From Piscinibacter sp047602365 (lineage in GTDB: Bacteria > Pseudomonadota > Gammaproteobacteria > Burkholderiales > Burkholderiaceae_C): 64,000 nt of DNA. Shown one piece after another: positions 19,852 to 26,997 of this stretch. A program made the position numbers and the translations under genes. The DNA is taken from NCBI GenBank assembly GCA_047602365.1, contig JASGHM010000002.1, positions 806,001 to 870,000 on the forward strand, given 5' to 3'. The notes beneath the pieces were generated by a model that worked only from the letters and a program-made list of their open reading frames with translations, ran no database searches and was not told the origin of the DNA. The first letter of the stretch is position 1, and every line of letters begins with the position of its first letter.

Positions 19852-19923
19852 AGGGTCATCAACCTTTGTCAAAGCCTTTGCCAAAAATTCGGCAGTTCCT
19901 GGGGCAGTCAAAAACGTTCAAGC

Positions 19924-19952
19924 AAAAAAAATGGGCTGGAAGAATCCGCCCA
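19924..19952 (-). terminator. Intrinsic terminator/attenuator in the rimP-nusA-infB leader
   Basis: On the minus strand a hairpin (TGGGC pairing with GCCCA, plus an inner GGA/TCC with one bulge) is followed at once by eight T. It sits downstream of the promoter at 19976-20004 and about 72 bases before the rimP start. The order promoter, hairpin, U tract, gene is that of a transcription attenuator. Confidence 0.6.
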
Positions 19953-19975
19953 CGCAGCTTTCTCGAAAACGGCAG

Positions 19976-20004
19976 ATTGTAGCGCGAGCCGGGAGTACAG
20001 GCAA
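19976..20004 (-). promoter_or_regulatory. Sigma-70-type promoter of the rimP operon
   Basis: On the minus strand, TTGCCT (bases 20004-19999) and TACAAT (19981-19976) are separated by exactly 17 bases; both are one or two bases from the consensus. Transcription would start near 19969 and enter the attenuator-like hairpin within about 20 bases. Confidence 0.6.
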
Positions 20005-20093
20005 GACTCGGGACTGTCAAGAGCACCCGTACGAGCCGGGCGCCATGCCAAAATCCGGCGCCTTCCACCCACCACAAGCAGCGCGGAGACTCC

Positions 20094-20879
20094 ATGGGAT
20101 TTCTTGCCGGCAAGCGCCTTCTCATCACCGGCGTGCTGAACAACCGCTCCATCGCCTACGGCATCGCGCGCGCCTGCCATCGCGAAGGCGCGGAGCTCGC
20201 GTTCAGCTACCAGGGCGAGCGCTTCAAGGAGCGCATCGCCGAGTTCGCCGCCGAATTCGGCTCCGACCTGACCTTCGACTGCGACGTCGGCGACGATGCG
20301 CAGATCGAGTCGCTGTTCGCCCAGCTCGGCGAGCGCTGGCCGGAGTTCGACGGCTTCGTGCACTCGATCGGCTTCGCGCCGCGCGAAGCGATCGCCGGCG
20401 ACTTCCTCGACGGCCTCTCGCGCGAGAACTTCCGTATCGCGCACGACATCTCGGCCTACAGCTTCCCGGCGATGGCCAAGGCGGCGCTGCCGCGGCTGCG
20501 CCCGGGCGCGGCGCTGCTGACGCTGTCCTATCTCGGCGCCGTGCGCTACGTGCCCAACTACAACACCATGGGCCTGGCCAAGGCCTCGCTCGAATCGAGC
20601 GTGCGCTACCTCGCCCACTCGCTGGGCGCCAAGGGCATCCGCGTCAACGGCATCTCGGCCGGCCCGATCAAGACGCTCGCCGCCTCGGGCATCAAGGACT
20701 TCGGCAAGCTGCTGAGCGACTTCGCCGCGATGGCGCCGATCCGCCGCGCGGTGACGATCGAGGACGTCGGCAACACCGCCGCCTTCCTGCTGTCGGACCT
20801 GGCGGCCGGCATCAGCGCCGAGATCACCTACGTCGACGGCGGCTTCAGCCAGGTGATGGCCGGCTCGGGCGGCGCTTGA
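20094..20879 (+). CDS. fabI: Enoyl-ACP reductase FabI
   Basis: A 261-residue NADH-dependent short-chain dehydrogenase/reductase catalysing the last step of fatty acid elongation. The active-site Tyr156 and Lys163 appear in the FabI spacing (Tyr-Asn-Thr-Met-Gly-Leu-Ala-Lys), at the same numbers as in E. coli. The FabI-type cofactor loop Gly-Val-Leu-Asn-Asn-Arg-Ser-Ile-Ala-Tyr-Gly is present rather than the classical Gly-x3-Gly-x-Gly. A GGAG site precedes the ATG. It is divergent from rimP, with a 242-base gap holding the rimP promoter and attenuator. Confidence 0.95.
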   Translation: MGFLAGKRLLITGVLNNRSIAYGIARACHREGAELAFSYQGERFKERIAEFAAEFGSDLTFDCDVGDDAQIESLFAQLGERWPEFDGFVHSIGFAPREAIAGDFLDGLSRENFRIAHDISAYSFPAMAKAALPRLRPGAALLTLSYLGAVRYVPNYNTMGLAKASLESSVRYLAHSLGAKGIRVNGISAGPIKTLAASGIKDFGKLLSDFAAMAPIRRAVTIEDVGNTAAFLLSDLAAGISAEITYVDGGFSQVMAGSGGA

Positions 20880-20900
20880 GCGACGCCCGGCTTCGCCCGA

Positions 20901-21818
20901 TCAAAGCGCCTGCAGGATCTCGCGGCGCTTCTGCTGGTACTCGTCTTCGCTGATCAGCCCGCGGTCGCGCAGGCGCTTGAGCGTGGTCAGGCGCTGCTCG
21001 ACCTCGTCGGCGAAGCCCGGGTCGCGCGGTCGAAGCGCCGGCGTGGCGGCCGCGGCCGGCGGTGGCGCGGCGGGCCGGGCACCTGCGGTGGCTGGTGCTG
21101 CCGGCGCGGCCGGGGCAACCTGAACGGGCGCGGGAGCGGCCGCCGGCGCAGCAGCGGCCGGCGTGGCCGCTGCTGCAGCCGACAAGGGCAGCGAAACCCA
21201 GTCGGCGCGCGGCTGCCCGCCGATCGCACTGCGCAGAGCCACCTTGCCGGCCTTGCTGCGCGAGCCGAAGCTGAACTGCGGCGCGCGCCCGGTGCCGCGA
21301 TAGTCGTTGTAGAACTCGTAGCGCGCGTCGTTGACGATCACCTGCAGCTGGCCGCCCTGCACGAACAGCCGCGCCGTCACCGCCAGCGGCGCCTGGAACA
21401 CGCCGCCGCCGCGGCGCGAACTGCTCAGCAGCAACAGGTCGTCGTCCGGCCCGGCGGCGGCGAAGGCCTCGCGCAGCGGGTCGAGCAGCTCCACCAGCTC
21501 GTCGGTCGCGAACAGCGGCTGCGTGTTGGTTCCGACGGCGAAGCGCAGCGGCGACAGCAGCTGCCTCAGCGTTTCCGCCTCCACCGTGGCCGGTTGTTCG
21601 TTGGCGGCCGACCCCGCCTCACGTGGCACCAGCCGGATGGCGGTGAAGTCGCGCACCGTCCACGCTCGTTGCCGCGGGTCCGCCTTGCCGGGATCGGCCG
21701 ACTTGTCGCCGCCGAACAGGAAGTCCATCACCCCCGCTTGGGCCGGCACCGAACCGCCACCCAGCGCAAGCGCCAGCCCCAGCGCGCAAAGCGCCGGCCC
21801 CGCCTTCAACCCTTGCAT
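20901..21818 (-). CDS. Secreted protein with C-terminal SHOCT domain
   Basis: A 305-residue protein of unknown function. The ATG is preceded by AAAGG 9 bases upstream. Residues 1-29 form a signal peptide (Ala-Leu-Gly-Leu-Ala-Leu-Ala-Leu core, Ala-Gln-Ala end). A globular region of about 170 residues follows, then about 60 residues of Ala/Pro-rich linker. The last 35 residues (Leu-Lys-Arg-Leu-Arg-Asp-Arg-Gly-Leu-Ile-Ser-Glu-Asp-Glu-Tyr) match the SHOCT oligomerisation motif. Convergent with fabI and 34 bases downstream of glk, it could be co-transcribed with glk. Confidence 0.7.
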   Translation of the reverse strand: MQGLKAGPALCALGLALALGGGSVPAQAGVMDFLFGGDKSADPGKADPRQRAWTVRDFTAIRLVPREAGSAANEQPATVEAETLRQLLSPLRFAVGTNTQPLFATDELVELLDPLREAFAAAGPDDDLLLLSSSRRGGGVFQAPLAVTARLFVQGGQLQVIVNDARYEFYNDYRGTGRAPQFSFGSRSKAGKVALRSAIGGQPRADWVSLPLSAAAAATPAAAAPAAAPAPVQVAPAAPAAPATAGARPAAPPPAAAATPALRPRDPGFADEVEQRLTTLKRLRDRGLISEDEYQQKRREILQAL

Positions 21819-21852
21819 CGAAAGCAACCTTTCTCGTCGCCGCGTCGCGGCC

Positions 21853-22824
21853 TCACAGATCATCGAGGGCGCGCGCCGCGCCCAGCAGCGCCGGCGAGAT
21901 GCGCGCATCCACCACCAGCGTCGGGATCGGCTGCAGATAGCTGCCGAAGCGCCCCTTCGCCTCGAAGCGCTCGCGAAAGCGCGAGCGATCGATGGCAGCG
22001 CCCAGCCGCGGCACGATGCCGCCGCCAATGTACACGCCGCCGCGCGCCCCCAGCGACAGCGCCAGGTTGCCGGCCACGTTGCCGAGGAAGCTGAAGAACA
22101 GGTCGAGCACCTCGACGCAGATCGAGTCCTCGCCGGCCGCGGCACGCGAGGTCACGTCGGCGGCCTGCAGCGGCTGCGGGTTCAGGCCATGCACCTCGCA
22201 CAGCGCGACGTAGAGGTTGACCAGTCCCGGGCCCGAGAGTGCGCGCTCGGCCGACGCGTGGCCGAAACGCTCGCGCAGGCGACGGATCACCGCCTCCTCC
22301 TGGGCGTCGGCTGCGGCCAGGGTGACGTGCCCGCCCTCCCCGTTGATCGGGATCGCGCGCTGGCCTTCGCGCGCGGGCAGCAGCCCCGACACGCCGAGCC
22401 CGGTTCCCGGGCCGAGCAGCCCCATCGGCAGGCCGGCCACGGCCTGGCCACCGCCGACCTGGCGCAGTTCGTCGGCCGACAGCGCCGGCAACGACAGCGC
22501 CAGCGCGGTGAAGTCGTTGATCACCAGGAAGCGCTGCAGGCCCAGCAACTGGCGCACGGCTTCGATCGAGAACGACCAGTGGTGGTTGGTCATGCGCACC
22601 TGGTCTCCGACGACCGGGTTGGCGATGCCGATCGCCGCGCACTGAGGCTGGCCCTTGCCCAGCTGGGCGAGGTAGTGCTGCATCGCCGCTTCGAGCGTCG
22701 CGTGGTCCGCGGCCGGCAAGGTGCTGACGTCGCTCAGCGGCGCACCGGCATCGGCCTGCCAGGCGAAACGAGCGTTGGTGCCGCCGACGTCGCCGACGAG
22801 GCGGGGAAAGGTCGAGGAGGTCAT
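21853..22824 (-). CDS. glk: Glucokinase (stand-alone, catalytically complete)
   Basis: A 323-residue ROK-independent (E. coli Glk-type) glucokinase phosphorylating glucose with ATP. The phosphate motif Gly-Asp-Val-Gly-Gly-Thr-Asn-Ala-Arg-Phe is at residues 11-20, and the catalytic Asp at residue 104 in Ile-Asn-Asp-Phe-Thr-Ala. The sugar-binding Gly-Glu-Gly-Gly-His and Leu-Gly-Pro-Gly-Thr-Gly-Leu-Gly loop are intact. The ATG gives the canonical start (Met-Thr-Ser-Ser-Thr-Phe-Pro-Arg-Leu-Val-Gly-Asp), though no strong ribosome-binding site is visible. It is divergent from the maltodextrin operon, and a HexR-like palindrome lies 88 bases before its start. Confidence 0.92.
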   Translation of the reverse strand: MTSSTFPRLVGDVGGTNARFAWQADAGAPLSDVSTLPAADHATLEAAMQHYLAQLGKGQPQCAAIGIANPVVGDQVRMTNHHWSFSIEAVRQLLGLQRFLVINDFTALALSLPALSADELRQVGGGQAVAGLPMGLLGPGTGLGVSGLLPAREGQRAIPINGEGGHVTLAAADAQEEAVIRRLRERFGHASAERALSGPGLVNLYVALCEVHGLNPQPLQAADVTSRAAAGEDSICVEVLDLFFSFLGNVAGNLALSLGARGGVYIGGGIVPRLGAAIDRSRFRERFEAKGRFGSYLQPIPTLVVDARISPALLGAARALDDL

Positions 22825-22911
22825 GTCTGCCGGGGCGCGATCCCGCGAGAGATGGTGGTACCAGGGCCTGGGTGCAAACGGCATGCCCGTGCATGGCCGA
22901 GCGCCGGGAAA

Positions 22912-22926
22912 TGTAGCGCAACTACG
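22912..22926. promoter_or_regulatory. HexR-like palindrome 1
   Basis: TGTAG, four bases, then ACTACG: an inverted GTAG/CTAC pair with a 5-base centre (CGCAA). It is the copy nearest the stand-alone glk start (88 bases upstream). The shape resembles the TGTAAT-type palindromes bound by HexR of the RpiR family. Confidence 0.6.
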
Positions 22927-23026
22927 TATCGGTCCGATGCAAGAACTTCCCCTGGGGAACCCTGAGTCACGACACTCTGGCCTGTTGCTTTGGCGCAAAT
23001 ACCTAGGAAAACCCGTGTACGGCGCC

Positions 23027-23041
23027 TGTAGTTCGACTACT
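23027..23041. promoter_or_regulatory. HexR-like palindrome 2
   Basis: TGTAGTTCGACTACT, the most symmetric copy, with centre-to-centre distance 115 bases from copy 1 (about eleven helical turns). It matches the family pattern TGTA-G/A-TT-N3-ACTAC well. Confidence 0.65.
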
Positions 23042-23075
23042 AGAGTCCCTTCCGATTCAACGTTTCGGCCCCGTT

Positions 23076-23090
23076 TGTAGGTCAACTACC
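23076..23090. promoter_or_regulatory. HexR-like palindrome 3
   Basis: TGTAGGTCAACTACC, 49 bases centre-to-centre from copy 2 and 227 bases before the porin ATG. All three copies keep GTAG, the central A of ACTAC and the same spacing. Confidence 0.62.
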
Positions 23091-23183
23091 TCGGTGAACT
23101 CGAGGTGCAGACGAGGCGTTCCGGCCACCCCCGGGGCGCCTGACGGAGCCGGACGGCACGGTTTCCCGGAAGAGCGAGTTGGT

Positions 23184-23214
23184 GGCGGCGCCGTCCGCGG
23201 CGCCGCCCCTTTTT
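23184..23214 (+). terminator. Strong hairpin with T5 upstream of the porin
   Basis: A 9-bp perfect GC stem (GGCGGCGCC and GGCGCCGCC) with a 6-base loop, then CC and five T. It is a good intrinsic terminator on the plus strand but lies before, not after, a gene: about 100 bases upstream of the porin start. It could attenuate the operon or end a small RNA made from the region near 23045-23110. Confidence 0.6.
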
Positions 23215-23316
23215 GACCGCCGGACCCCATTCCCCCAAACCCCGGCGTGCCTGGCAGTGCCCTGTGTGCTGTGAAAGCCGCCGGTCTTTCCCTGCAGAAC
23301 CTCTGAGGAGCCAACG

Positions 23317-24516
23317 ATGAAAATGAAACACTCCCTGATCGCCGCAGCGGCGATCAGCTTGCTCTCGACCGGCGCCAGCGCCGTGGACTGGGGCGGCTAC
23401 ACCCGCATCGGCCCCGGCCAGAAGCAGGCTTCTGGCGATGGCAAGCGCTGCTTCAGCGGCGGCGAAGGTGCCGGCATGGGCTCGCAGGCCCCGGGCAAGG
23501 GCGGCATCGGCCGTCTCGGCAACGAGTGCGAGACCTACGGTGAGTTCCAGCTGAGCCAGAACATGTCGGCAGGCGGCGTCAACTACAAGGCGCTGATGAT
23601 GACGAACTTCTACGGCACCGGCTCGACGCCCGACAACACGCCGGCGCTGAACCAGCTGTACGTGGAGGCCAAGGGCTACGACGTCGCGCCGGACACCACC
23701 TTCTGGATCGGCCGCCGCTTCTACCATCGCGCCGACGTTCACTTCGACGACAGCTTCTACGTGATGGGCGGCCTGCAGGGCGCCACCGGCGCCGGCGCCG
23801 ACGGCATCAATGCCGGCATCGGCCAGCTCGGCGTGGCGCTGTTCCGCAAGGACGACGCGACGGTCGGCAGCAATGCCGGCACGCTGCTGAACCTCGACCT
23901 GCAGGACATCGCCAGCAACCCGGGCGGCAAGCTGCGCCTGACCGCCAGCTTCACGAACTTCTCCGGCACCGGTGGTGAAAGCGGTGCGGGCCTGAGCATC
24001 CAGCACAACCAGTCGGGCCTGTTCGGCGCCGACAACACGCTGTGGCTGCAGTTCTCCAAGGGCTCGACCTGGCTCGACATGGGCTTCGCCGGCGGCACGC
24101 AGGGCTCGGACTACAAGCGCTGGCGCATCGCCGACAGCCTGGCCTGGCTGAAGGGGCCGCTGACCGCGCAGACCCTGATCCACTACGGTCAGGTCGAGGA
24201 GCCGAATGCGCTGGGTGGCACGACCAAGTCGAAGACCCTGTCGCTGGCCGGCCGCGTGGCCTACGCGTTCACCAAGAACTTCAAGCTGCAGGGCGAACTG
24301 GGCACCGCGAACACGAAGCCGGATGGCGGCAGTTCGCAGAACGTCACCAAGCTGACGGTCGCCCCGACGCTGACGGTGGGCCCGAACTACTACGACCGTC
24401 CGGAGCTGCGCTTCTACGTGTCGGCCTTCAACTTCAACAACGCCTACGCCACCGCGACCGGGCAGTCGAAGAAGTCGAAGACCGCTGCCGGCTTCCAGGC
24501 CGAGATCTGGTTCTGA
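23317..24516 (+). CDS. LamB-type carbohydrate porin (maltoporin-like)
   Basis: A 399-residue outer-membrane barrel. A signal peptide (Met-Lys-Met-Lys, Ala-rich core, Thr-Gly-Ala-Ser-Ala) ends near residue 22. The maltoporin block Trp-Ile-Gly-Arg-Arg-Phe-Tyr-His-Arg-Ala-Asp-Val-His and the late Arg-Pro-Glu-Leu-Arg-Phe-Tyr-Val-Ser-Ala-Phe motif identify the LamB family; the chain ends in Trp-Phe. It would let maltodextrins cross the outer membrane. It heads the mal operon and is followed by its own terminator, so it is probably made in excess of the downstream genes. Confidence 0.88.
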   Translation: MKMKHSLIAAAAISLLSTGASAVDWGGYTRIGPGQKQASGDGKRCFSGGEGAGMGSQAPGKGGIGRLGNECETYGEFQLSQNMSAGGVNYKALMMTNFYGTGSTPDNTPALNQLYVEAKGYDVAPDTTFWIGRRFYHRADVHFDDSFYVMGGLQGATGAGADGINAGIGQLGVALFRKDDATVGSNAGTLLNLDLQDIASNPGGKLRLTASFTNFSGTGGESGAGLSIQHNQSGLFGADNTLWLQFSKGSTWLDMGFAGGTQGSDYKRWRIADSLAWLKGPLTAQTLIHYGQVEEPNALGGTTKSKTLSLAGRVAYAFTKNFKLQGELGTANTKPDGGSSQNVTKLTVAPTLTVGPNYYDRPELRFYVSAFNFNNAYATATGQSKKSKTAAGFQAEIWF

Positions 24517-24537
24517 TCGGCCGGGATGGCGAGAGAC

Positions 24538-24567
24538 GGGTCGGCCCCTCGGGGCCGGCCCTTTTTT
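24538..24567 (+). terminator. Terminator after the porin gene
   Basis: A GC-rich hairpin of about 10 pairs (GGGTCGGCCCC against GGGGCCGGCCC, one G-T pair, short loop) followed by six T, 22 bases after the porin stop. Partial read-through would give lower expression of the ABC transporter genes than of the porin. Confidence 0.8.
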
Positions 24568-24599
24568 GATCGGTACCCTGGAAGCGCCCAGAGGCTGAG

Positions 24600-25697
24600 A
24601 TGGCCAATGTCCTGCTGAAGTCGCTGAAGAAGTCGTTCGGCGATCTGACCATCATCCCCGGCATCGACCTGGAGATCCGCGACGGCGAGTTCATGGTCTT
24701 CGTCGGCCCGTCGGGCTGCGGCAAGTCGACCGTGCTGCGCTGCATCGCGGGGCTGGAAGACATCAGCGCCGGCGAGCTCTACATCGGCGGCGAACTGGTC
24801 AACGAGGTGCCGCCAGCCAAGCGCGGCATCGCGATGGTGTTCCAGAGCTACGCGCTCTACCCGCACATGACGGTGGCCGAGAACATGGCCTTCGGGCTGC
24901 GCCTGGCCGGCATGAGCAAGGCCGAGATCAAGGCGGCGGTCGACCGTGCCGCGCAGATCCTGCAGATCGAGCACCTGCTCGAGCGCCGCCCCAAGGCGCT
25001 GTCCGGCGGCCAGCGCCAGCGCGTGGCGATCGGGCGCGCAATCGTGCGCAAGCCCGGCGTGTTCCTGTTCGACGAACCCTTGTCCAACCTCGACGCGGCG
25101 CTGCGTGTGCAGATGCGCGTCGAGCTGTCGCGCCTGCACAAGGAGCTGGCGACGACGATGATCTACGTGACGCACGACCAGGTGGAGGCGATGACGCTGG
25201 CTCACCGCATCGTCGTGCTCAACGCCGGCCGCATCGAGCAGGTCGGCACGCCGCTGGAGCTGTACCACCAGCCGGTCAACCAGTTCGTCGCCGGCTTCAT
25301 CGGCAGCCCGAAGATGAACTTCATCGCCGGCACCCTGGTGTCGGCCACGCCGATGCTGGCCACCGTCAGGCTGCACGACGGCAGCGTGGTGCAGGTCGCG
25401 GTGGACGCCAGCACGGTCGCCGCCGGCGAGGCGGTGACGCTGGGCGTGCGCCCCGAGCATGTGGTCGCCAGCGCCGCCGCGGCCGACAACGCGGTGAAGG
25501 GCCATGTCCAGCTCGCCGAGCACCTCGGCGACACCACCTACCTGCACGTCATGCTGACCGGTGCGACCGAGAGCCTGACCGTGCGCACCGATCCGGAGAA
25601 CCCGCTGAACACCGGCGACATGGCCTGGCTGGCCCTGCCGCCCAAGCGCTGTTTCCTGTTCAACCCGCAGGGCAAGACCCTGCCTCAGGCCGGCTGA
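24600..25697 (+). CDS. malK: Maltodextrin ABC transporter ATPase (MalK/UgpC type)
   Basis: A 365-residue ATPase. Walker A Gly-Pro-Ser-Gly-Cys-Gly-Lys-Ser-Thr is at residues 36-44; the signature Leu-Ser-Gly-Gly-Gln-Arg-Gln-Arg, Walker B with Asp-Glu-Pro-Leu-Ser-Asn-Leu-Asp, and the switch His in Val-Thr-His-Asp-Gln follow. The C-terminal 130 residues form the OB-fold regulatory domain of the carbohydrate CUT1 ATPases. Such ATPases often serve several sugar transporters; its place before malE-malF-malG makes maltodextrin the likely substrate. The start has a GAGG box close upstream. Confidence 0.93.
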   Translation: MANVLLKSLKKSFGDLTIIPGIDLEIRDGEFMVFVGPSGCGKSTVLRCIAGLEDISAGELYIGGELVNEVPPAKRGIAMVFQSYALYPHMTVAENMAFGLRLAGMSKAEIKAAVDRAAQILQIEHLLERRPKALSGGQRQRVAIGRAIVRKPGVFLFDEPLSNLDAALRVQMRVELSRLHKELATTMIYVTHDQVEAMTLAHRIVVLNAGRIEQVGTPLELYHQPVNQFVAGFIGSPKMNFIAGTLVSATPMLATVRLHDGSVVQVAVDASTVAAGEAVTLGVRPEHVVASAAAADNAVKGHVQLAEHLGDTTYLHVMLTGATESLTVRTDPENPLNTGDMAWLALPPKRCFLFNPQGKTLPQAG

Positions 25698-25787
25698 GGG
25701 TCACCCCCGACGTCGGCCAGCGTCGCGGCGCGTTCAATGCCTGCGACCGACATCCCACCCCAGCGGTCATCACCGAAGGAGAACTGC

Positions 25788-26987
25788 ATGAAGAACCAAC
25801 GTCAACGCCTGCACCTGATCGCCGCCGCCGCGGCGTTCGCCCTGGTCGCGGCCTTCGGCCCGGCCCAGGCTGCCGAGCCCGGCAAGCTGCTGATCTGGAT
25901 CAACGGCGACAAGGGCTACAACGGGCTGCAGAAGATCGGCGACGAGTTCGCCAAGAAGACCGGCGTGCAGGTCACCGTCGAGCACCCGGAAGACGCGCCG
26001 GGCAAGTTCCAGCAGGCCGCCGCGGCCGGCAAGGGCCCCGACATCTGGATCTGGCCGCACGACCGCATCGGCGAGTGGATCGCCGGCGGCCTGCTGCAGA
26101 CCATCAGCCCGAACAAGAAGGTGCAGGCCGACATCGACCCGCTGGCCTGGAAGGCCTTCACCGTGGGCGGCAAGACCTGGGGCTACCCGATCTCGATCGA
26201 GGCCGTGGCGCTGGTCTACAACAAGGCGCTGGTCAAGGTGCCGCCGAAGAGCTTCGAGGAGGTGATGGCGCTCGACAAGAAGCTGTCGGCGCAAGGCAAG
26301 AAGGCCATCCTCTGGGACTACGGCAACACCTACTTCACCTGGCCGCTGCTGGCCGCCAACGGCGGCTACGCCTTCAAGCTGAAGCCCGACGGCACCTACG
26401 ACGCCAACGACACCGGCGTCAACAACGCCGGTGCGCTGAAGGGCGCCGAGCTGCTGCGCAAGCTGATCGCCGACAAGTACATGCCGACCGGCAGCGGCTA
26501 CTCCGAGATGGAGGCCGGCATGTCCAAGGGCACGGTGGCGATGATGATCAACGGCCCGTGGTCGTGGGACAACCTGAAGAAGTCGAACGTCGACTTCGGC
26601 GTCGCCAAGATCCCGACCGTGGCCGGCAAGAAGGCCGCGCCCTTCGTCGGCGTGCTCGGCGCGATGCTGAACAAGTCGACGCCGAACCGTGACGTCGCGG
26701 TCGAGTTCATCGAGAACTACATGCTCAGCGTCAAGGGCCTGAAGACCATCAACGACGACGTGCCGCTGGGCACGCCGGCCAGCAAGGCGCTGTTCGCCGA
26801 GCTGAAGAGCGACCCGAACATCCAGGCGACCATGGCCTCGGCGCAGGACGGCTCGCCGATGCCGAACAACCCGGAGATGGGCCGCTTCTGGTCGTCGATG
26901 GCCTCGGCGCTGGGCAACGTGGCCGATGGCCGGCAGACGCCGAAGGAAGCGCTGGACAGCGCCGCCACGCGCATCAAGGCGAAGTGA
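25788..26987 (+). CDS. malE: Maltose/maltodextrin-binding protein MalE
   Basis: A 399-residue periplasmic solute-binding protein. An AAGGAG site 7 bases upstream fixes the ATG; a longer 416-residue frame has no such site. The signal peptide runs to Ala-Gln-Ala-Ala near residue 28. MalE hallmarks include Leu-Leu-Ile-Trp-Ile-Asn-Gly-Asp-Lys-Gly-Tyr-Asn-Gly-Leu, Asp-Ile-Trp-Ile-Trp-Pro-His-Asp-Arg and Ala-Met-Met-Ile-Asn-Gly-Pro-Trp-Ser-Trp. It delivers maltodextrins to MalFGK2. It lies 90 bases after malK and 10 before malF. Confidence 0.95.
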   Translation: MKNQRQRLHLIAAAAAFALVAAFGPAQAAEPGKLLIWINGDKGYNGLQKIGDEFAKKTGVQVTVEHPEDAPGKFQQAAAAGKGPDIWIWPHDRIGEWIAGGLLQTISPNKKVQADIDPLAWKAFTVGGKTWGYPISIEAVALVYNKALVKVPPKSFEEVMALDKKLSAQGKKAILWDYGNTYFTWPLLAANGGYAFKLKPDGTYDANDTGVNNAGALKGAELLRKLIADKYMPTGSGYSEMEAGMSKGTVAMMINGPWSWDNLKKSNVDFGVAKIPTVAGKKAAPFVGVLGAMLNKSTPNRDVAVEFIENYMLSVKGLKTINDDVPLGTPASKALFAELKSDPNIQATMASAQDGSPMPNNPEMGRFWSSMASALGNVADGRQTPKEALDSAATRIKAK

Positions 26988-26997
26988 CCGTCGCGTC

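Larger units (their letters stand above)
22825..23316. promoter_or_regulatory. Divergent control region between glk and the maltodextrin operon
   Basis: A 492-base gap without a credible gene. It holds three GTAG-N5-CTAC palindromes (entries below) in its middle third, a strong terminator-like hairpin with five T at 23184-23214, and about 100 bases of unassigned leader before the porin start. I could not assign -10/-35 elements with confidence. The part around the palindromes is visibly less GC-rich than the surroundings, as expected of a control region. Confidence 0.7.

Noticed and set aside
23091..23183. A small protein gene before the porin
   Set aside because: No start with a ribosome-binding site and a sensible frame; an RNA element fits better.
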